The notes under the pieces are model-generated. The model was given only the letters and a program-made list of their open reading frames with translations, had not been told where the DNA came from and searched no databases. A program made the position numbers and the translations under genes. DNA of 64,000 nt from CBFGTJ01 sp965651815 (GTDB lineage Bacteria > Actinomycetota > Acidimicrobiia > Acidimicrobiales > Microtrichaceae), in the NCBI GenBank assembly GCA_965651815.1, contig CBFGTJ010000001.1:1-64000 (forward strand), written 5' to 3'. Shown here one piece after another: positions 7,716 through 15,809 of the stretch; the stretch's first letter is position 1, and each line of letters starts with the position of its first letter.

Positions 7716-8738
7716 TCACCAGCCGCGGAGGTCGATGGGCCACTCGTCGACGACCTCGTCGCCGTCGAGGACCAGGAAGCGCTCGTGGTAGGCGACGGTC
7801 GGGTCGACGTGGGCGGGCACCAGGCGGAGCCGTTCGCCGACCTCGGGCAGCTCGCGGTCCGGCGCGTCCGCCGGCGCGGCGAAGGTCGTGTGCTCGTCCG
7901 AGCAGAACCACACGTCCCACCCGGGCAGCACGGGGTTGCCGTGGTCCATCCCGAAGGCCTTCAGCCCCGCGTCGAGCACCGCCCACCCACGCGGGGACAC
8001 CGAGATGACCGTCGCCTCGACGAACAGCGCCTGGCGGAACGGCAGCCCGAGCTGCTCGTAGTGCGAGTCCATCAGGGCGTACGACCCCGCCTGCACCTCG
8101 TGCGCCCAGTCGTGCAGGTCGTAGGTGCCGGTCCCACCGGCCGACACGAGCAGCTCGCCGCCGCCGACCGCGCCGGCCACGTCGTCGAACGCCCGCCGCA
8201 GCACGTCCATCGACCGCCTGACCTCCGCGGCACGGCGGGTGCGGTCGGGATCCCCCACGACGTGGCCCTCGTAGCCCATCACCCCGCGCACCTCGACGCC
8301 GCGGGAGGTGGCGAGGGCGGCGAGCGGTCCCGCCTCCTCGGGTGGGCACCCGCACCGCGGCATCCCGACGTCGACGTCGACGAGCACCGACGCGCTCGCC
8401 CGTGCCGCCACCTCGAGCGTCGCCTCCGAGTCGACCGCGACCGTCACGCGGCCGGGCGACCGGCGCACCAACCGGCCGAGCCGCTCGGCGTCCAGCGTCT
8501 CGTTCGCGAGCAGCAGGTCCTCGCCGAGCCCCGCGTCGACCATGCCCTCCATCTCGCGCAGGGTGGCGCAGCAGAACGAGCGGTGCCCGCCGCGGTCGCG
8601 CAGCCGCCGCGCCAGGGCCGTCGACTTGAACGCCTTGACGTGCGGCCGGAGGGCCGAGCCCGGCCGCTCGCGGGCCATCTCGTCGACGTTGTGGTCGAAT
8701 GCGGCCAGGTCGACCACCAGCGAGGGCGTCGGGATCAT
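7716..8738 (-). CDS. Alanine-racemase-fold PLP enzyme, D-threonine aldolase-like
   Basis: 340-aa fold-type III PLP enzyme of the D-threonine aldolase / D-serine dehydratase family. The PLP Lys is in RPHVKAFKST. The C-terminal metal site reads VPAHVDPTV; the His-x-Asp pattern matches D-threonine aldolases rather than the His-x-Cys of eukaryotic-type D-serine dehydratases. The likely reaction is cleavage of D-threo/allo beta-hydroxy amino acids to glycine and an aldehyde. The ATG at 8738 overlaps the nei stop by 4 bases (ATGA), so the two are translationally coupled. Exact substrate is unproven. Confidence 0.82.
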   Translation of the reverse strand: MIPTPSLVVDLAAFDHNVDEMARERPGSALRPHVKAFKSTALARRLRDRGGHRSFCCATLREMEGMVDAGLGEDLLLANETLDAERLGRLVRRSPGRVTVAVDSEATLEVAARASASVLVDVDVGMPRCGCPPEEAGPLAALATSRGVEVRGVMGYEGHVVGDPDRTRRAAEVRRSMDVLRRAFDDVAGAVGGGELLVSAGGTGTYDLHDWAHEVQAGSYALMDSHYEQLGLPFRQALFVEATVISVSPRGWAVLDAGLKAFGMDHGNPVLPGWDVWFCSDEHTTFAAPADAPDRELPEVGERLRLVPAHVDPTVAYHERFLVLDGDEVVDEWPIDLRGW

Positions 8739-9529
8739 CGTTCCGGCTGGTCGACCGGGCAGTACCAGATCGGGCGCCCACCGACCTTCAGCGTCCGGAT
8801 GGGGGAGCCGCACCGCCGGCAGATCTCGCGGTGGTACACGTACAGCCGGTCGTCGTCGGCCATCTCCTCCCGGGGCACCCCGATCTCGTCGGGGTCGGTG
8901 GTCACGATGCGGCCGAGGTCCAGCCCGACCCGCAGCAGCTCGACCGCCAGCTTCCACAGCTCGTCGAACTCGTCGTCGCTCAGCGAGCTCGCTGGCCGCC
9001 CCGGGTGGATGCCGCAGAGGAACAGCAGCTCCGCCCGGTAGACGTTGCCGAGGCCGGCGATCACGGTCTGGTCGAGCACCAGCGCACCGACCGGTCGGTT
9101 CGACGCCGCGAACGCGGCCCGGGCGCGCTCGACGTCCGCGTCCTCGCGGAGCGGGTCGGCGCCGAGGCGGGACACGATCTCGTCGCGCACCTCCGGCGGC
9201 ACCAGCTCGCAGCGGTTGGGGCCCGACAGGTCCCAGGTCGCCTCCGGCCCCTCGAGGCGCAGTCGCACCTCGCCCACCGGTTCCGGCGGCGGCGACGGCC
9301 GCCGCTGGAACTTCCCGATCAGCCCGAGGTGCACGTGCAGGACCTCACCGATCCCGAAGTCGCAGAACAGGTACTTGCCCCACGCCTCGGCCTCGACGAG
9401 CGGGTTCCCGTCGATCAGGGCCGCGCCCTCCGAGAACCGACCCTGGGGGGACGACGCCGCGACCGGCGCGCCGCGCAGCGTGCGGTTCAGGTCGCGTGCC
9501 AGACCGTGGATCGTGTGACCTTCGGGCAT
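8735..9529 (-). CDS. nei: Fpg/Nei-family DNA glycosylase (endonuclease VIII-like)
   Basis: Base-excision repair glycosylase/AP lyase. 264 aa. The N-terminus MPEGHTIHGLARDL is Nei-type (PEGHT, not the PELPE of Fpg), with the catalytic Pro2 and Glu3. LDQTVIAGLGNVYRAELLF is the helix-two-turn-helix region. The C-terminal zinc finger reads CRRCGSPIRT then WYCPVDQ: three ligand Cys are present, but Asp occupies the place of the usual fourth. It is coupled to the downstream aldolase-like gene by a 4-base overlap. Confidence 0.9.
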   Translation of the reverse strand: MPEGHTIHGLARDLNRTLRGAPVAASSPQGRFSEGAALIDGNPLVEAEAWGKYLFCDFGIGEVLHVHLGLIGKFQRRPSPPPEPVGEVRLRLEGPEATWDLSGPNRCELVPPEVRDEIVSRLGADPLREDADVERARAAFAASNRPVGALVLDQTVIAGLGNVYRAELLFLCGIHPGRPASSLSDDEFDELWKLAVELLRVGLDLGRIVTTDPDEIGVPREEMADDDRLYVYHREICRRCGSPIRTLKVGGRPIWYCPVDQPER

Positions 9530-9542
9530 GCCAGAGTGTGGC

Positions 9543-10394
<852 letters not shown>

Positions 10395-10401
10395 CCGTCG
10401 G

Positions 10402-10407
10402 ACGCTA
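10402..10407 (-). promoter_or_regulatory. -10 element of purU
   Basis: Minus-strand TAGCGT, 7 bases before the purU ATG, with no ribosome-binding site between; leaderless-type promoter. Confidence 0.45.
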
Positions 10408-10419
10408 CCGCCCGGCCGT

Positions 10420-10506
10420 TGGTGCGGACGGGGGGACTCGAACCCCCACGCCCTCGCGGGCACTGGGACCTAAACCCAGCGCGTCTGCCAGTTCCGCCAC
10501 GTCCGC
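10420..10506 (-). tRNA. tRNA-Leu (TAG)
   Basis: Class II tRNA with acceptor stem GCGGACG/CGTCCGC, encoded ACCA 3' end, long variable arm and T-loop GGTTCGAGTCC. The anticodon arm CTGGG-TTTAGGT-CCCAG gives anticodon TAG. 87 nt including CCA. Confidence 0.96.
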
Positions 10507-10579
10507 AGGCCGCACCAGCGTACCGGTCGCCGGACGCGGGTCCCCCGGACCACGGCGCGTCGAGCGGCCAGGGCCGCGT

Positions 10580-10585
10580 TAGCCT
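10580..10585 (+). promoter_or_regulatory. -10 element of clpP
   Basis: TAGCCT 8 bases upstream of the clpP ATG, with no Shine-Dalgarno in the gap. The remaining tRNA-Leu/clpP spacer (10507-10593) holds no other signal I can name. Confidence 0.45.
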
Positions 10586-10593
10586 CGGCGACC

Positions 10594-11229
10594 ATGCAGC
10601 AGTTCGACACCCCCGCAGCTCCACCCGCCCTGCCGGCCATGCCCCTCGGGCAGACGATCACCGGCATGGAGCCCTCCGCGGACATCTACGCGCGCCTCCT
10701 GAAGAACCGGATCGTGTTCCTCGGTTCGGAGGTCAACGACCAGGTCGCGAACTTCATCACCGCGCAGATCCTGCACCTCGAGGCCGAGGACCCCCAGCGG
10801 GACATCTGGCTCTACATCAACTCGCCCGGCGGTTCGGTCACCGCCGGCATGGCCATCTACGACACGATGCAGTTCGTGGAGCCGGACGTCGGCACCATCT
10901 GCATGGGCCTCGGCGCCTCGATGGGGCAGTTCCTGCTGTGCGCCGGTGCGCCGGGCAAGCGCTACGCCCTGCCGCACGCGCGGATCATGATGCACCAGCC
11001 CTCCGCGGGCATGCAGGGCCAGGCGGCCGACATCGCGATCCAGGCGGAGCAGCTGAAGTACATCAAGCAGCTGCTCGCCGAGCGGATCGCCGAGCACACC
11101 GGTCAGACCGTCGAGCAGGTCAACAAGGACTCCGACCGCGACCGCTGGTTCACCGCCGAGCAGGCCAAGGAGTACGGGATCATCGACGAGGTGATCACCC
11201 GCCGCCGGCAGATGAACGACAACGACTGA
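10594..11229 (+). CDS. clpP: ATP-dependent Clp protease proteolytic subunit
   Basis: Self-compartmentalised serine protease subunit that degrades substrates, including tmRNA-tagged proteins, with ClpX/ClpA-type unfoldases. 211 aa. Catalytic Ser109 in [11 protein letters not shown], His134 in IMMHQPSAG, and the Asp in the segment [10 protein letters not shown]. Actinobacteria often have two adjacent clpP genes; only one is here and neither clpX nor a second clpP is beside it. It lies about 9 kb from ssrA/smpB, whose tagged products it would degrade. Confidence 0.96.
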   Translation: MQQFDTPAAPPALPAMPLGQTITGMEPSADIYARLLKNRIVFLGSEVNDQVANFITAQILHLEAEDPQRDIWLYINSPGGSVTAGMAIYDTMQFVEPDVGTICMGLGASMGQFLLCAGAPGKRYALPHARIMMHQPSAGMQGQAADIAIQAEQLKYIKQLLAERIAEHTGQTVEQVNKDSDRDRWFTAEQAKEYGIIDEVITRRRQMNDND

Positions 11230-11253
11230 GCCCGCCGGGCCCGGCCGGCGGGC
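11230..11253 (+). terminator. GC hairpin after clpP
   Basis: An 8-bp inverted repeat (gcccgccg at 11230-11237, cggcgggc at 11246-11253) starts at the base after the clpP stop. No T-tract follows. It probably terminates clpP and insulates the convergent CAP-domain gene. Confidence 0.5.
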
Positions 11254-11258
11254 CCTGG

Positions 11259-11290
11259 CGGTCAGCCGCCGAAGCGGTCAGCCGCCGAAG
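11259..11290. repeat. Perfect 16-bp tandem duplication across a stop codon
   Basis: Unit cggtcagccgccgaag occurs twice in tandem (11259-11274, 11275-11290). The second copy covers the last codons and stop of the minus-strand CAP-domain gene; the first lies just beyond its stop. The 16-base step is not a multiple of three. Confidence 0.85.
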
Positions 11291-11715
11291 ACCTGGACCA
11301 CGTAGTAGCGGCCGTTGCGGATGGCGACGCCGGTGCCGACCCGTGAGTACCTGCCGTCGAGGATCGACGCACGGTGCGCGGGGCTCGCCATGAACAGCGA
11401 GTGCATCTCACCGACCGAACGGGCCCAACCCACGTTCTCGGCCAGGTAGCGCCAGTTCGTGTTGCCGCCGATGCCGGCGGAGAGCACCGAGTGGCTCACC
11501 TTGCCGGTGCGGGCCATGTGCTCCGCCCAGTTCTGCGCCTTGTTGACGAGGTGCACGTCCAGCTTGGCGGTGCGGATCCCCCGCCGTGTCCGTTCGTTGT
11601 TGATCAGCCTCGCCGATTCGGCGGCCTGGGGGTTCTTGGTGCAACCCGCACCCAGGAGCGCGACGACGAGTGCGACGGCTACGGCGACGGTCATCCGGCG
11701 ATTGCGGAGCGACAT
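11278..11715 (-). CDS. CAP/SCP-domain lipoprotein
   Basis: 145-aa exported protein. Signal region VAVAVALVVALLGAGC gives a lipobox with Cys at about residue 25. The mature part is a small CAP domain (cysteine-rich secretory / PR-1 type): ARLINNERTRRG, WAEHMARTGKVSHS, LAENVGWA, SPAHRASIL and the C-terminal YYVVQVFGG. The His and Glu positions of the CAP cavity are represented. Function in bacteria is unclear; roles in cell-wall or lipid binding have been proposed for the family. A Shine-Dalgarno-like AAGGAA precedes the ATG, unlike many neighbours. The 263-base region upstream (11716-11978) holds several tgacg repeats and no gene I can support. Confidence 0.85.
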   Translation of the reverse strand: MSLRNRRMTVAVAVALVVALLGAGCTKNPQAAESARLINNERTRRGIRTAKLDVHLVNKAQNWAEHMARTGKVSHSVLSAGIGGNTNWRYLAENVGWARSVGEMHSLFMASPAHRASILDGRYSRVGTGVAIRNGRYYVVQVFGG

Positions 11716-11978
11716 GCATCAGTTCCTTGTGACGGGAATCGTCCCCTGCGGTCCACCGTCCTCGTCGACGGCGTGCGACGCAGCCCCAGCTGACGTCTGA
11801 AGATGACGATTCGATGACGAAATCATGACTAGCACACCCCCAACCTGTAATGGGGGATCCTGCTCGGGCGACTTCGGTCACCATCGGCACGCGGGGCGCG
11901 AGAACTGAGGGAAAACGCCGGAGTGGCGCGCTCCATCGGCCGCGCCGGCCCGCCGCGCCGGTCAGCGTCAGCTGGGGA

Positions 11979-12416
11979 TCACGTCAGGTCGAGGCCGCAC
12001 TCGCGTGACGACCACGTTGCGACGCGGAGGCTGCGGCGGTCGAGCTGGCCCAACCGGTCGTTGAGCTGTTCGCGCCGGCGCTCGACCTCGGCGGGCCCCG
12101 GCGAGCCCCCACCCGTGCCGTCGCTCGCGGCGCGCTCGTCCTCGAGGAGTCCCACGATGTCGACCACCGCCTCCGCGAGCGCCCGGAAGTCCGCGCGGAT
12201 CTCCGGCGGGGCCTCGGCGGCGAGGTCCCGCAACCGGCGCGCCTCGGCCAGGGCGGTGCGCAGGTCGTCCTCCTCGAGCGCGCCCGCGAGGGCGTCGAGG
12301 TCCGAGACCTCCGCCAGGCTCGTGCAGAACGCCGGGGTGCCGTCGCCGCAGGCGATGGGCACCAGCACGGCGAGGGTGGCGACGACGAGGGCGGCGCGCC
12401 GGCGCCCCCGGCTCAT
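11979..12416 (-). CDS. Putative secreted/lipoprotein of unknown function
   Basis: 145 aa. Basic N-terminus, hydrophobic segment AALVVATLAVLVPIAC (probable lipidation or cleavage at Cys23; the lipobox is imperfect) and an acidic helical body with Cys at about 31 and 140 that could form a disulfide. The motif FCTSLAEVSDLDALAGAL resembles that of other small actinobacterial periplasmic proteins, but I cannot name a family. The ATG overlaps the rpe stop by 4 bases, so it is translationally coupled to rpe. The general plan matches the lipoprotein at 825-1292. Confidence 0.7.
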   Translation of the reverse strand: MSRGRRRAALVVATLAVLVPIACGDGTPAFCTSLAEVSDLDALAGALEEDDLRTALAEARRLRDLAAEAPPEIRADFRALAEAVVDIVGLLEDERAASDGTGGGSPGPAEVERRREQLNDRLGQLDRRSLRVATWSSRECGLDLT

Positions 12417-13093
12417 CCCCGTGCGGACTCCGCCAGCGAACGGATCTCCGCGACCGCGTGCTCGAGCCCCTCGGGGTCGCGGTAGAGCGCGCTGCCGGCG
12501 ACCAGCACGTCGGCGCCCGCGCCCGCGGCGCCCGCCACGGTCGCGGGCCCGATCCCGCCGTCGACCTCCAGGTCGATGTCGCGGCCGCTCAGCTCGATCA
12601 TCGAGGCGACCTCGGCGATCTTGGGCTCCATCGTCGGCAGGTAGTCCTGCCCGCCGAAGCCGGGGTTCACGGTCATGACCAGGATCAGGTCGACCAGGTC
12701 CATCACGTGGGCGACGGCGGAGGCGGGGGTGGCGGGGTTCAGCGCGACGGCGGGGCTGGCGCCCAGCTCGCGGATGTTGCCGAGGGTGCGGTGCAGGTGG
12801 GTGCACGCCTCGGCGTGCACGATGATGATCTCGCAGCCCGCCTCGACGTACCGGTGCGCCAGCTCGTCGGGGTTCACCACCATGAGGTGCGCCTCGAACG
12901 GCAGGTCGACGTGCGGGCGGCAGGCGCGGATCACGTCGGGCCCGAACGTGAGGTTCGGCACGAACACGCCGTCCATCACGTCCCACTGGATCCGGTCCAC
13001 GCCGGCCTTCTCGAGCGCGACGCACTCCTCGCCGAGCCGCGAGAAGTCCGCGGGCAGGACCGACGGTGCGATCTGGACGTCACGACTGCCCAT
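12413..13093 (-). CDS. rpe: Ribulose-phosphate 3-epimerase
   Basis: Interconverts ribulose-5-phosphate and xylulose-5-phosphate in the pentose phosphate pathway. 226 aa, TIM barrel. APSVLPADFSRL, the metal-site segment WDVMDGVFVPN, VHAEA, MTVNPGFGGQ and VDGGIGP carry the ligand and catalytic residues. ATG at 13093 has an AAGGTGG ribosome-binding region upstream. A much longer open frame in the same phase reaches 14506, but that part is antisense to the RNA methyltransferase gene. Confidence 0.95.
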   Translation of the reverse strand: MGSRDVQIAPSVLPADFSRLGEECVALEKAGVDRIQWDVMDGVFVPNLTFGPDVIRACRPHVDLPFEAHLMVVNPDELAHRYVEAGCEIIIVHAEACTHLHRTLGNIRELGASPAVALNPATPASAVAHVMDLVDLILVMTVNPGFGGQDYLPTMEPKIAEVASMIELSGRDIDLEVDGGIGPATVAGAAGAGADVLVAGSALYRDPEGLEHAVAEIRSLAESARG

Positions 13094-13165
13094 CGGGGCC
13101 ACCTTCCTCAGCTCGGGATCCGCTGCTCGGGTTCTCTGCGCGCCGACCCTACCCCCGCCCCGCAA

Positions 13166-13171
13166 TACCGT
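13166..13171 (+). promoter_or_regulatory. -10 element of the RNA methyltransferase gene
   Basis: TACCGT 6 bases before the GTG at 13178, with no Shine-Dalgarno; leaderless-type. Confidence 0.45.
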
Positions 13172-13177
13172 TGGAGC

Positions 13178-14365
13178 GTGGTCGAGCAGCTCGAGGTCGA
13201 GCGGACGGTCGCCGGCGGGGCCGGCCTCGCACGGGAGCCCGAGGGCCGGGTCGTGCTCGTCGAGGGCGCCCTGCCCGGAGAGCGGGTCGCGGTCCGCATC
13301 ACGCGGTCGCGCCCGCGCATGGCCGAGGCGGAGGTGGCCTCGGTCGTGTCGCCCTCCCCGGGGCGGACCGACCCTCCCTGCCCCGAGCTGCGGGCGGGGT
13401 GCGGGGGATGCGACTTCCAGCACGCCACCCCCTCCCTCCAGCGCGACCTGAAGGTCGGGATCGTCCGCGACGCGCTCGCCCGGATCGGGCGCCTGCGCGA
13501 CGTGCCGATCGACCCGGGCGAGCACCTGCCCTCCGAGGACCACCGCACCGTGCTGCGGTGCGGCGTGGTCGACGGCCGTGCGGGGCTGCACGAGCGCCGC
13601 AGCAGCCGCCTGCACCCGCTCGGCGGCTGCCTCGTGGCGCACCCGCTCGTCGAGGAGGTCCTGCGCGAGGGCCGGTTCCCCGGTGCCGAGGAGGTCACGA
13701 TCCGGGTCGGTGCGCGCACCGGTGAGCGGATGGTCGTCGTGACCGGCGAGGTGCGCGACGTGGAGGTGCCCGGCGACGTGGTCGTGGTCCGCGGTGACGA
13801 CCCGGCGTCCGACGGCTGGATCCACGAGGTCGTCGGCCGCCGGCGGTTCCGGATCTCGGCGCGCTCGTTCTTCCAGGCCCGCCCCGACGGGGCGGAGGCG
13901 CTCGTGCGCGCGGTGGGCCGTGCGCTCGACGGCTTCGACCCCGCGGCGGGACGCCTCGCCGACCTCTACGGCGGGGTCGGCCTCTTCGCCGCGGGGCTGG
14001 GCGCGCGGGACGCCGTGGTGGTGGAGCGCTCGCCCTCGGCGGCCGCGGACGCCAGGGTGAACCTCGCCGAGCTCGGCGCCGAGGTGGTCGAGCGCAACGT
14101 CCGCCGCTGGCGACCCCGCCCCGCCGACGCGGTCGTCGCCGATCCCGCCCGCGCCGGGCTGGGGCCCGACGGCGTGCGCGCCGTGGTCGGCACCGGCGCC
14201 GAACGGGTGGCGTTGGTGAGCTGCGACGCCGCGTCGCTCGCCCGTGACGCCCGGGCGCTGGTCGACGCCGGCTACCGGCTCACCGGGGTCGAGCTCGTCG
14301 ACATGTTCCCCCACACCCACCACGTCGAGGCCGTCTCCGGGTTCACCCGCGCGGAGCGGCCGTGA
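13178..14365 (+). CDS. Class I SAM-dependent RNA (uracil-5-)methyltransferase, TrmA/RlmD family
   Basis: 395-aa RNA m5U methyltransferase. Order: N-terminal TRAM-like beta domain (about 1-60); Fe-S cluster Cys motif CPELRAGCGGC with a likely fourth ligand in HPLGGCLV; FFQARPDGAE; SAM motif LADLYGGVGLFAA; VVADPARAGLG (usually DPPR, here DPAR); catalytic Cys in ALVSCDAASLARD. The target, 23S rRNA or tRNA, cannot be decided from sequence. Only the GTG at 13178 removes the antisense-rpe extension. It overlaps the next gene by 4 bases. Confidence 0.88.
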   Translation: MVEQLEVERTVAGGAGLAREPEGRVVLVEGALPGERVAVRITRSRPRMAEAEVASVVSPSPGRTDPPCPELRAGCGGCDFQHATPSLQRDLKVGIVRDALARIGRLRDVPIDPGEHLPSEDHRTVLRCGVVDGRAGLHERRSSRLHPLGGCLVAHPLVEEVLREGRFPGAEEVTIRVGARTGERMVVVTGEVRDVEVPGDVVVVRGDDPASDGWIHEVVGRRRFRISARSFFQARPDGAEALVRAVGRALDGFDPAAGRLADLYGGVGLFAAGLGARDAVVVERSPSAAADARVNLAELGAEVVERNVRRWRPRPADAVVADPARAGLGPDGVRAVVGTGAERVALVSCDAASLARDARALVDAGYRLTGVELVDMFPHTHHVEAVSGFTRAERP

Positions 14366-15216
14366 CCCGGGCGCGGCGGCGCCGGGCCGCCGCCCTCCTC
14401 CTGTGGGCGCTCGCGATCGGCCCGGCCGCCGCGTGCGGTGGCGCCAGGGGTGCGGCCACCGACGACGGCGGGTGCGCACCCGAGCCACCCGAGCAGCTGC
14501 GTCCACGGGTGCACCGGGTACTGGCCCACGACACCGGCGCGTTCACCCAGGGACTGGTGGTGCACGACGGCCGCCTGTACGAGAGCACGGGGCTCGAGGG
14601 CCGCTCGACGCTGCGCGAGCTGGATCCCGACAGCGGCGAGGTCGTGCGGTCCGTGCCGCTCGCCCCCGACGTGTTCGGCGAGGGGCTCGCCGTCGGCGCG
14701 GAGGGGCGCCTCGTGCAGCTCACCTGGACCGACGGGGTCGCCTACGAGTGGGACCCCGCCCGCTTCGAGGTCGTCGGCAGCTTCCGCTACGACGGCGAGG
14801 GCTGGGGGCTCTCGACCCTGGACGACGGGACGCTCGTGATGTCCGACGGATCCGACACCCTCGCGCTGCGGGATCCGGCGACCTTCGAGGTCCTCGAGCG
14901 CATCCGGGTCCGCCGGCAGGACGGCCCGGCCGACCAGCTCAACGAGCTCGAGTGGGACGGCGCGCTGCTGTGGGCGAACCGCTACACGACCGACGAGGTC
15001 GTCGGCATCGACCTGGACTGCGGCACGGTCGCCGCGGTGCTCGACGTGTCCGAGCTCAGCCGCGACGCGGCGGGGAGGGCGAGCGCTGCGGATCCCGAGC
15101 CCGATGTCAGCAACGGGGTCGCGCACCTGCCGGGCACCGACCGGTACCTGCTGACCGGCAAGCTCTGGCCGGCCACCTACGAGGTCACCCTGGCGCGACG
15201 AGGCCCGAACCCCTGA
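14362..15216 (+). CDS. Glutamine cyclotransferase-like lipoprotein
   Basis: 284-aa exported protein with a signal region ending GPAAAC (probable lipidation at Cys25). The rest is a five-bladed propeller of the plant/bacterial glutaminyl cyclase type: HDTGAFTQGLVVHDGRLYES, EGRSTLREL, GEGLAVGAEGRLVQLTW, EGWGLSTLDDG, LNELEWDGALLWAN and SNGVAHLPG are the family's recurring blocks. The likely activity is conversion of N-terminal Gln to pyroglutamate on exported proteins. GTG overlaps the upstream methyltransferase stop by 4 bases; the functional link between the two is unclear. Confidence 0.86.
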   Translation: MTRARRRRAAALLLWALAIGPAAACGGARGAATDDGGCAPEPPEQLRPRVHRVLAHDTGAFTQGLVVHDGRLYESTGLEGRSTLRELDPDSGEVVRSVPLAPDVFGEGLAVGAEGRLVQLTWTDGVAYEWDPARFEVVGSFRYDGEGWGLSTLDDGTLVMSDGSDTLALRDPATFEVLERIRVRRQDGPADQLNELEWDGALLWANRYTTDEVVGIDLDCGTVAAVLDVSELSRDAAGRASAADPEPDVSNGVAHLPGTDRYLLTGKLWPATYEVTLARRGPNP

Positions 15217-15231
15217 GCGGAGGTTCGGGCC
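15202..15231. terminator. Hairpin between cyclotransferase gene and tRNA-Lys
   Basis: A perfect 10-bp stem (ggcccgaacc at 15202-15211, ggttcgggcc at 15222-15231) whose loop contains the cyclotransferase stop codon. It ends 3 bases from the 3' CCA of the convergent tRNA-Lys and could serve both transcripts. No T-tract. Confidence 0.6.
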
Positions 15232-15234
15232 TGC

Positions 15235-15310
15235 TGGTACGCCCCCCGGGACTCGAACCCGGAACCTGCGGATTAAGAGTCCGTTGCTCTACCAATTGAG
15301 CTAGAGGCGC
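15235..15310 (-). tRNA. tRNA-Lys (CTT)
   Basis: 76 nt with encoded CCA. Acceptor GCGCCTC/GGGGCGT (one G-T end pair), D-arm GCTCAATTGGTAGAGC, anticodon loop CTCTTAA giving CTT with A37, T-arm CCGGGTTCGAGTCCCGG. Canonical apart from an A-C opposition at the base of the anticodon stem. Confidence 0.95.
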
Positions 15311-15398
15311 AAGGCTCTCCCGCGCTCGCGGGGAGCGGGGCGAGTGTAGCGACCGTGCGATCCGGACGGTAACCGAGGGGTGGTTCGCCGTTCCCGTC

Positions 15399-15472
15399 TG
15401 GTGCGCCCCCCGGACTCGAACCGGGATCGGCGGGGAAAGAGCCCGCTGCTCTACCTGTTGAGCTAGTGACGC
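15399..15472 (-). tRNA. Degenerate tRNA-Lys-like gene (CTT)
   Basis: Second tRNA-Lys-like sequence 88 bases from the first. The D-arm (GCTC...GAGC), T-loop (TTCGAGT) and encoded CCA are intact. The anticodon loop is CTCTTTC, giving CTT but with a pyrimidine at position 37. The 3' acceptor strand is one base short (GGGCGC against GCGTCAC, with an A-G clash). It may be a pseudogene or a tRNA with an altered role; see findings. Confidence 0.7.
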
Positions 15473-15544
15473 AGGTTCAAGAATAGCGGTCCGGCGGCGG
15501 ATGCCAACCCGGAACAGGCTGGATCCGCCGCCGTGCCGCTGCTG

Positions 15545-15620
15545 GGTGACCGAGGGGACTTGAACCCCCGACCTCCAGGGCCACAACCTGGCGCTCTAAC
15601 CGGGCTGAGCTACGGCCACC
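15545..15620 (-). tRNA. tRNA-His (GTG)
   Basis: Acceptor GTGGCCG/CGGTCAC, anticodon loop TTGTGGC giving GTG, T-arm GGGGGTTCAAGTCCCCT. A G precedes G1 and discriminator C73 is present, the tRNA-His identity pair; full CCA is not encoded. The G-1 at 15620 is included. Confidence 0.95.
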
Positions 15621-15715
15621 ATGGACGAGCCAGAAATCATAGCCGCCACCGACGCGGTCCCTCGAAGCGGCGCCCACGCGGCACGGGCCTCGACGCGGGT
15701 TACCGTGACGCTCCC

Positions 15716-15788
15716 GCCCTCGTAGCTCAGTGGACAGAGCAGCGGACTTCTAATCCGACGGTCGCAGGTTCGAATCCTGCCGGGGGCG
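15716..15788 (+). tRNA. tRNA-Arg (TCT)
   Basis: Acceptor GCCCTCG/CGGGGGC, D-arm GCTCAGTGGACAGAGC, anticodon loop CTTCTAA giving TCT, T-arm GCAGGTTCGAATCCTGC, discriminator G; CCA not encoded. It reads opposite to the three preceding tRNAs and lies 21 bases before the next coding sequence, which may be cotranscribed. Confidence 0.95.
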
Positions 15789-15809
15789 CGACAGGGAGGG
15801 ACCCGGACG

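Noticed and set aside
12413..14506. 697-codon frame ending in Rpe
   Set aside because: Only the last 226 codons (from 13093) match Rpe; the rest is antisense to the RNA methyltransferase gene.
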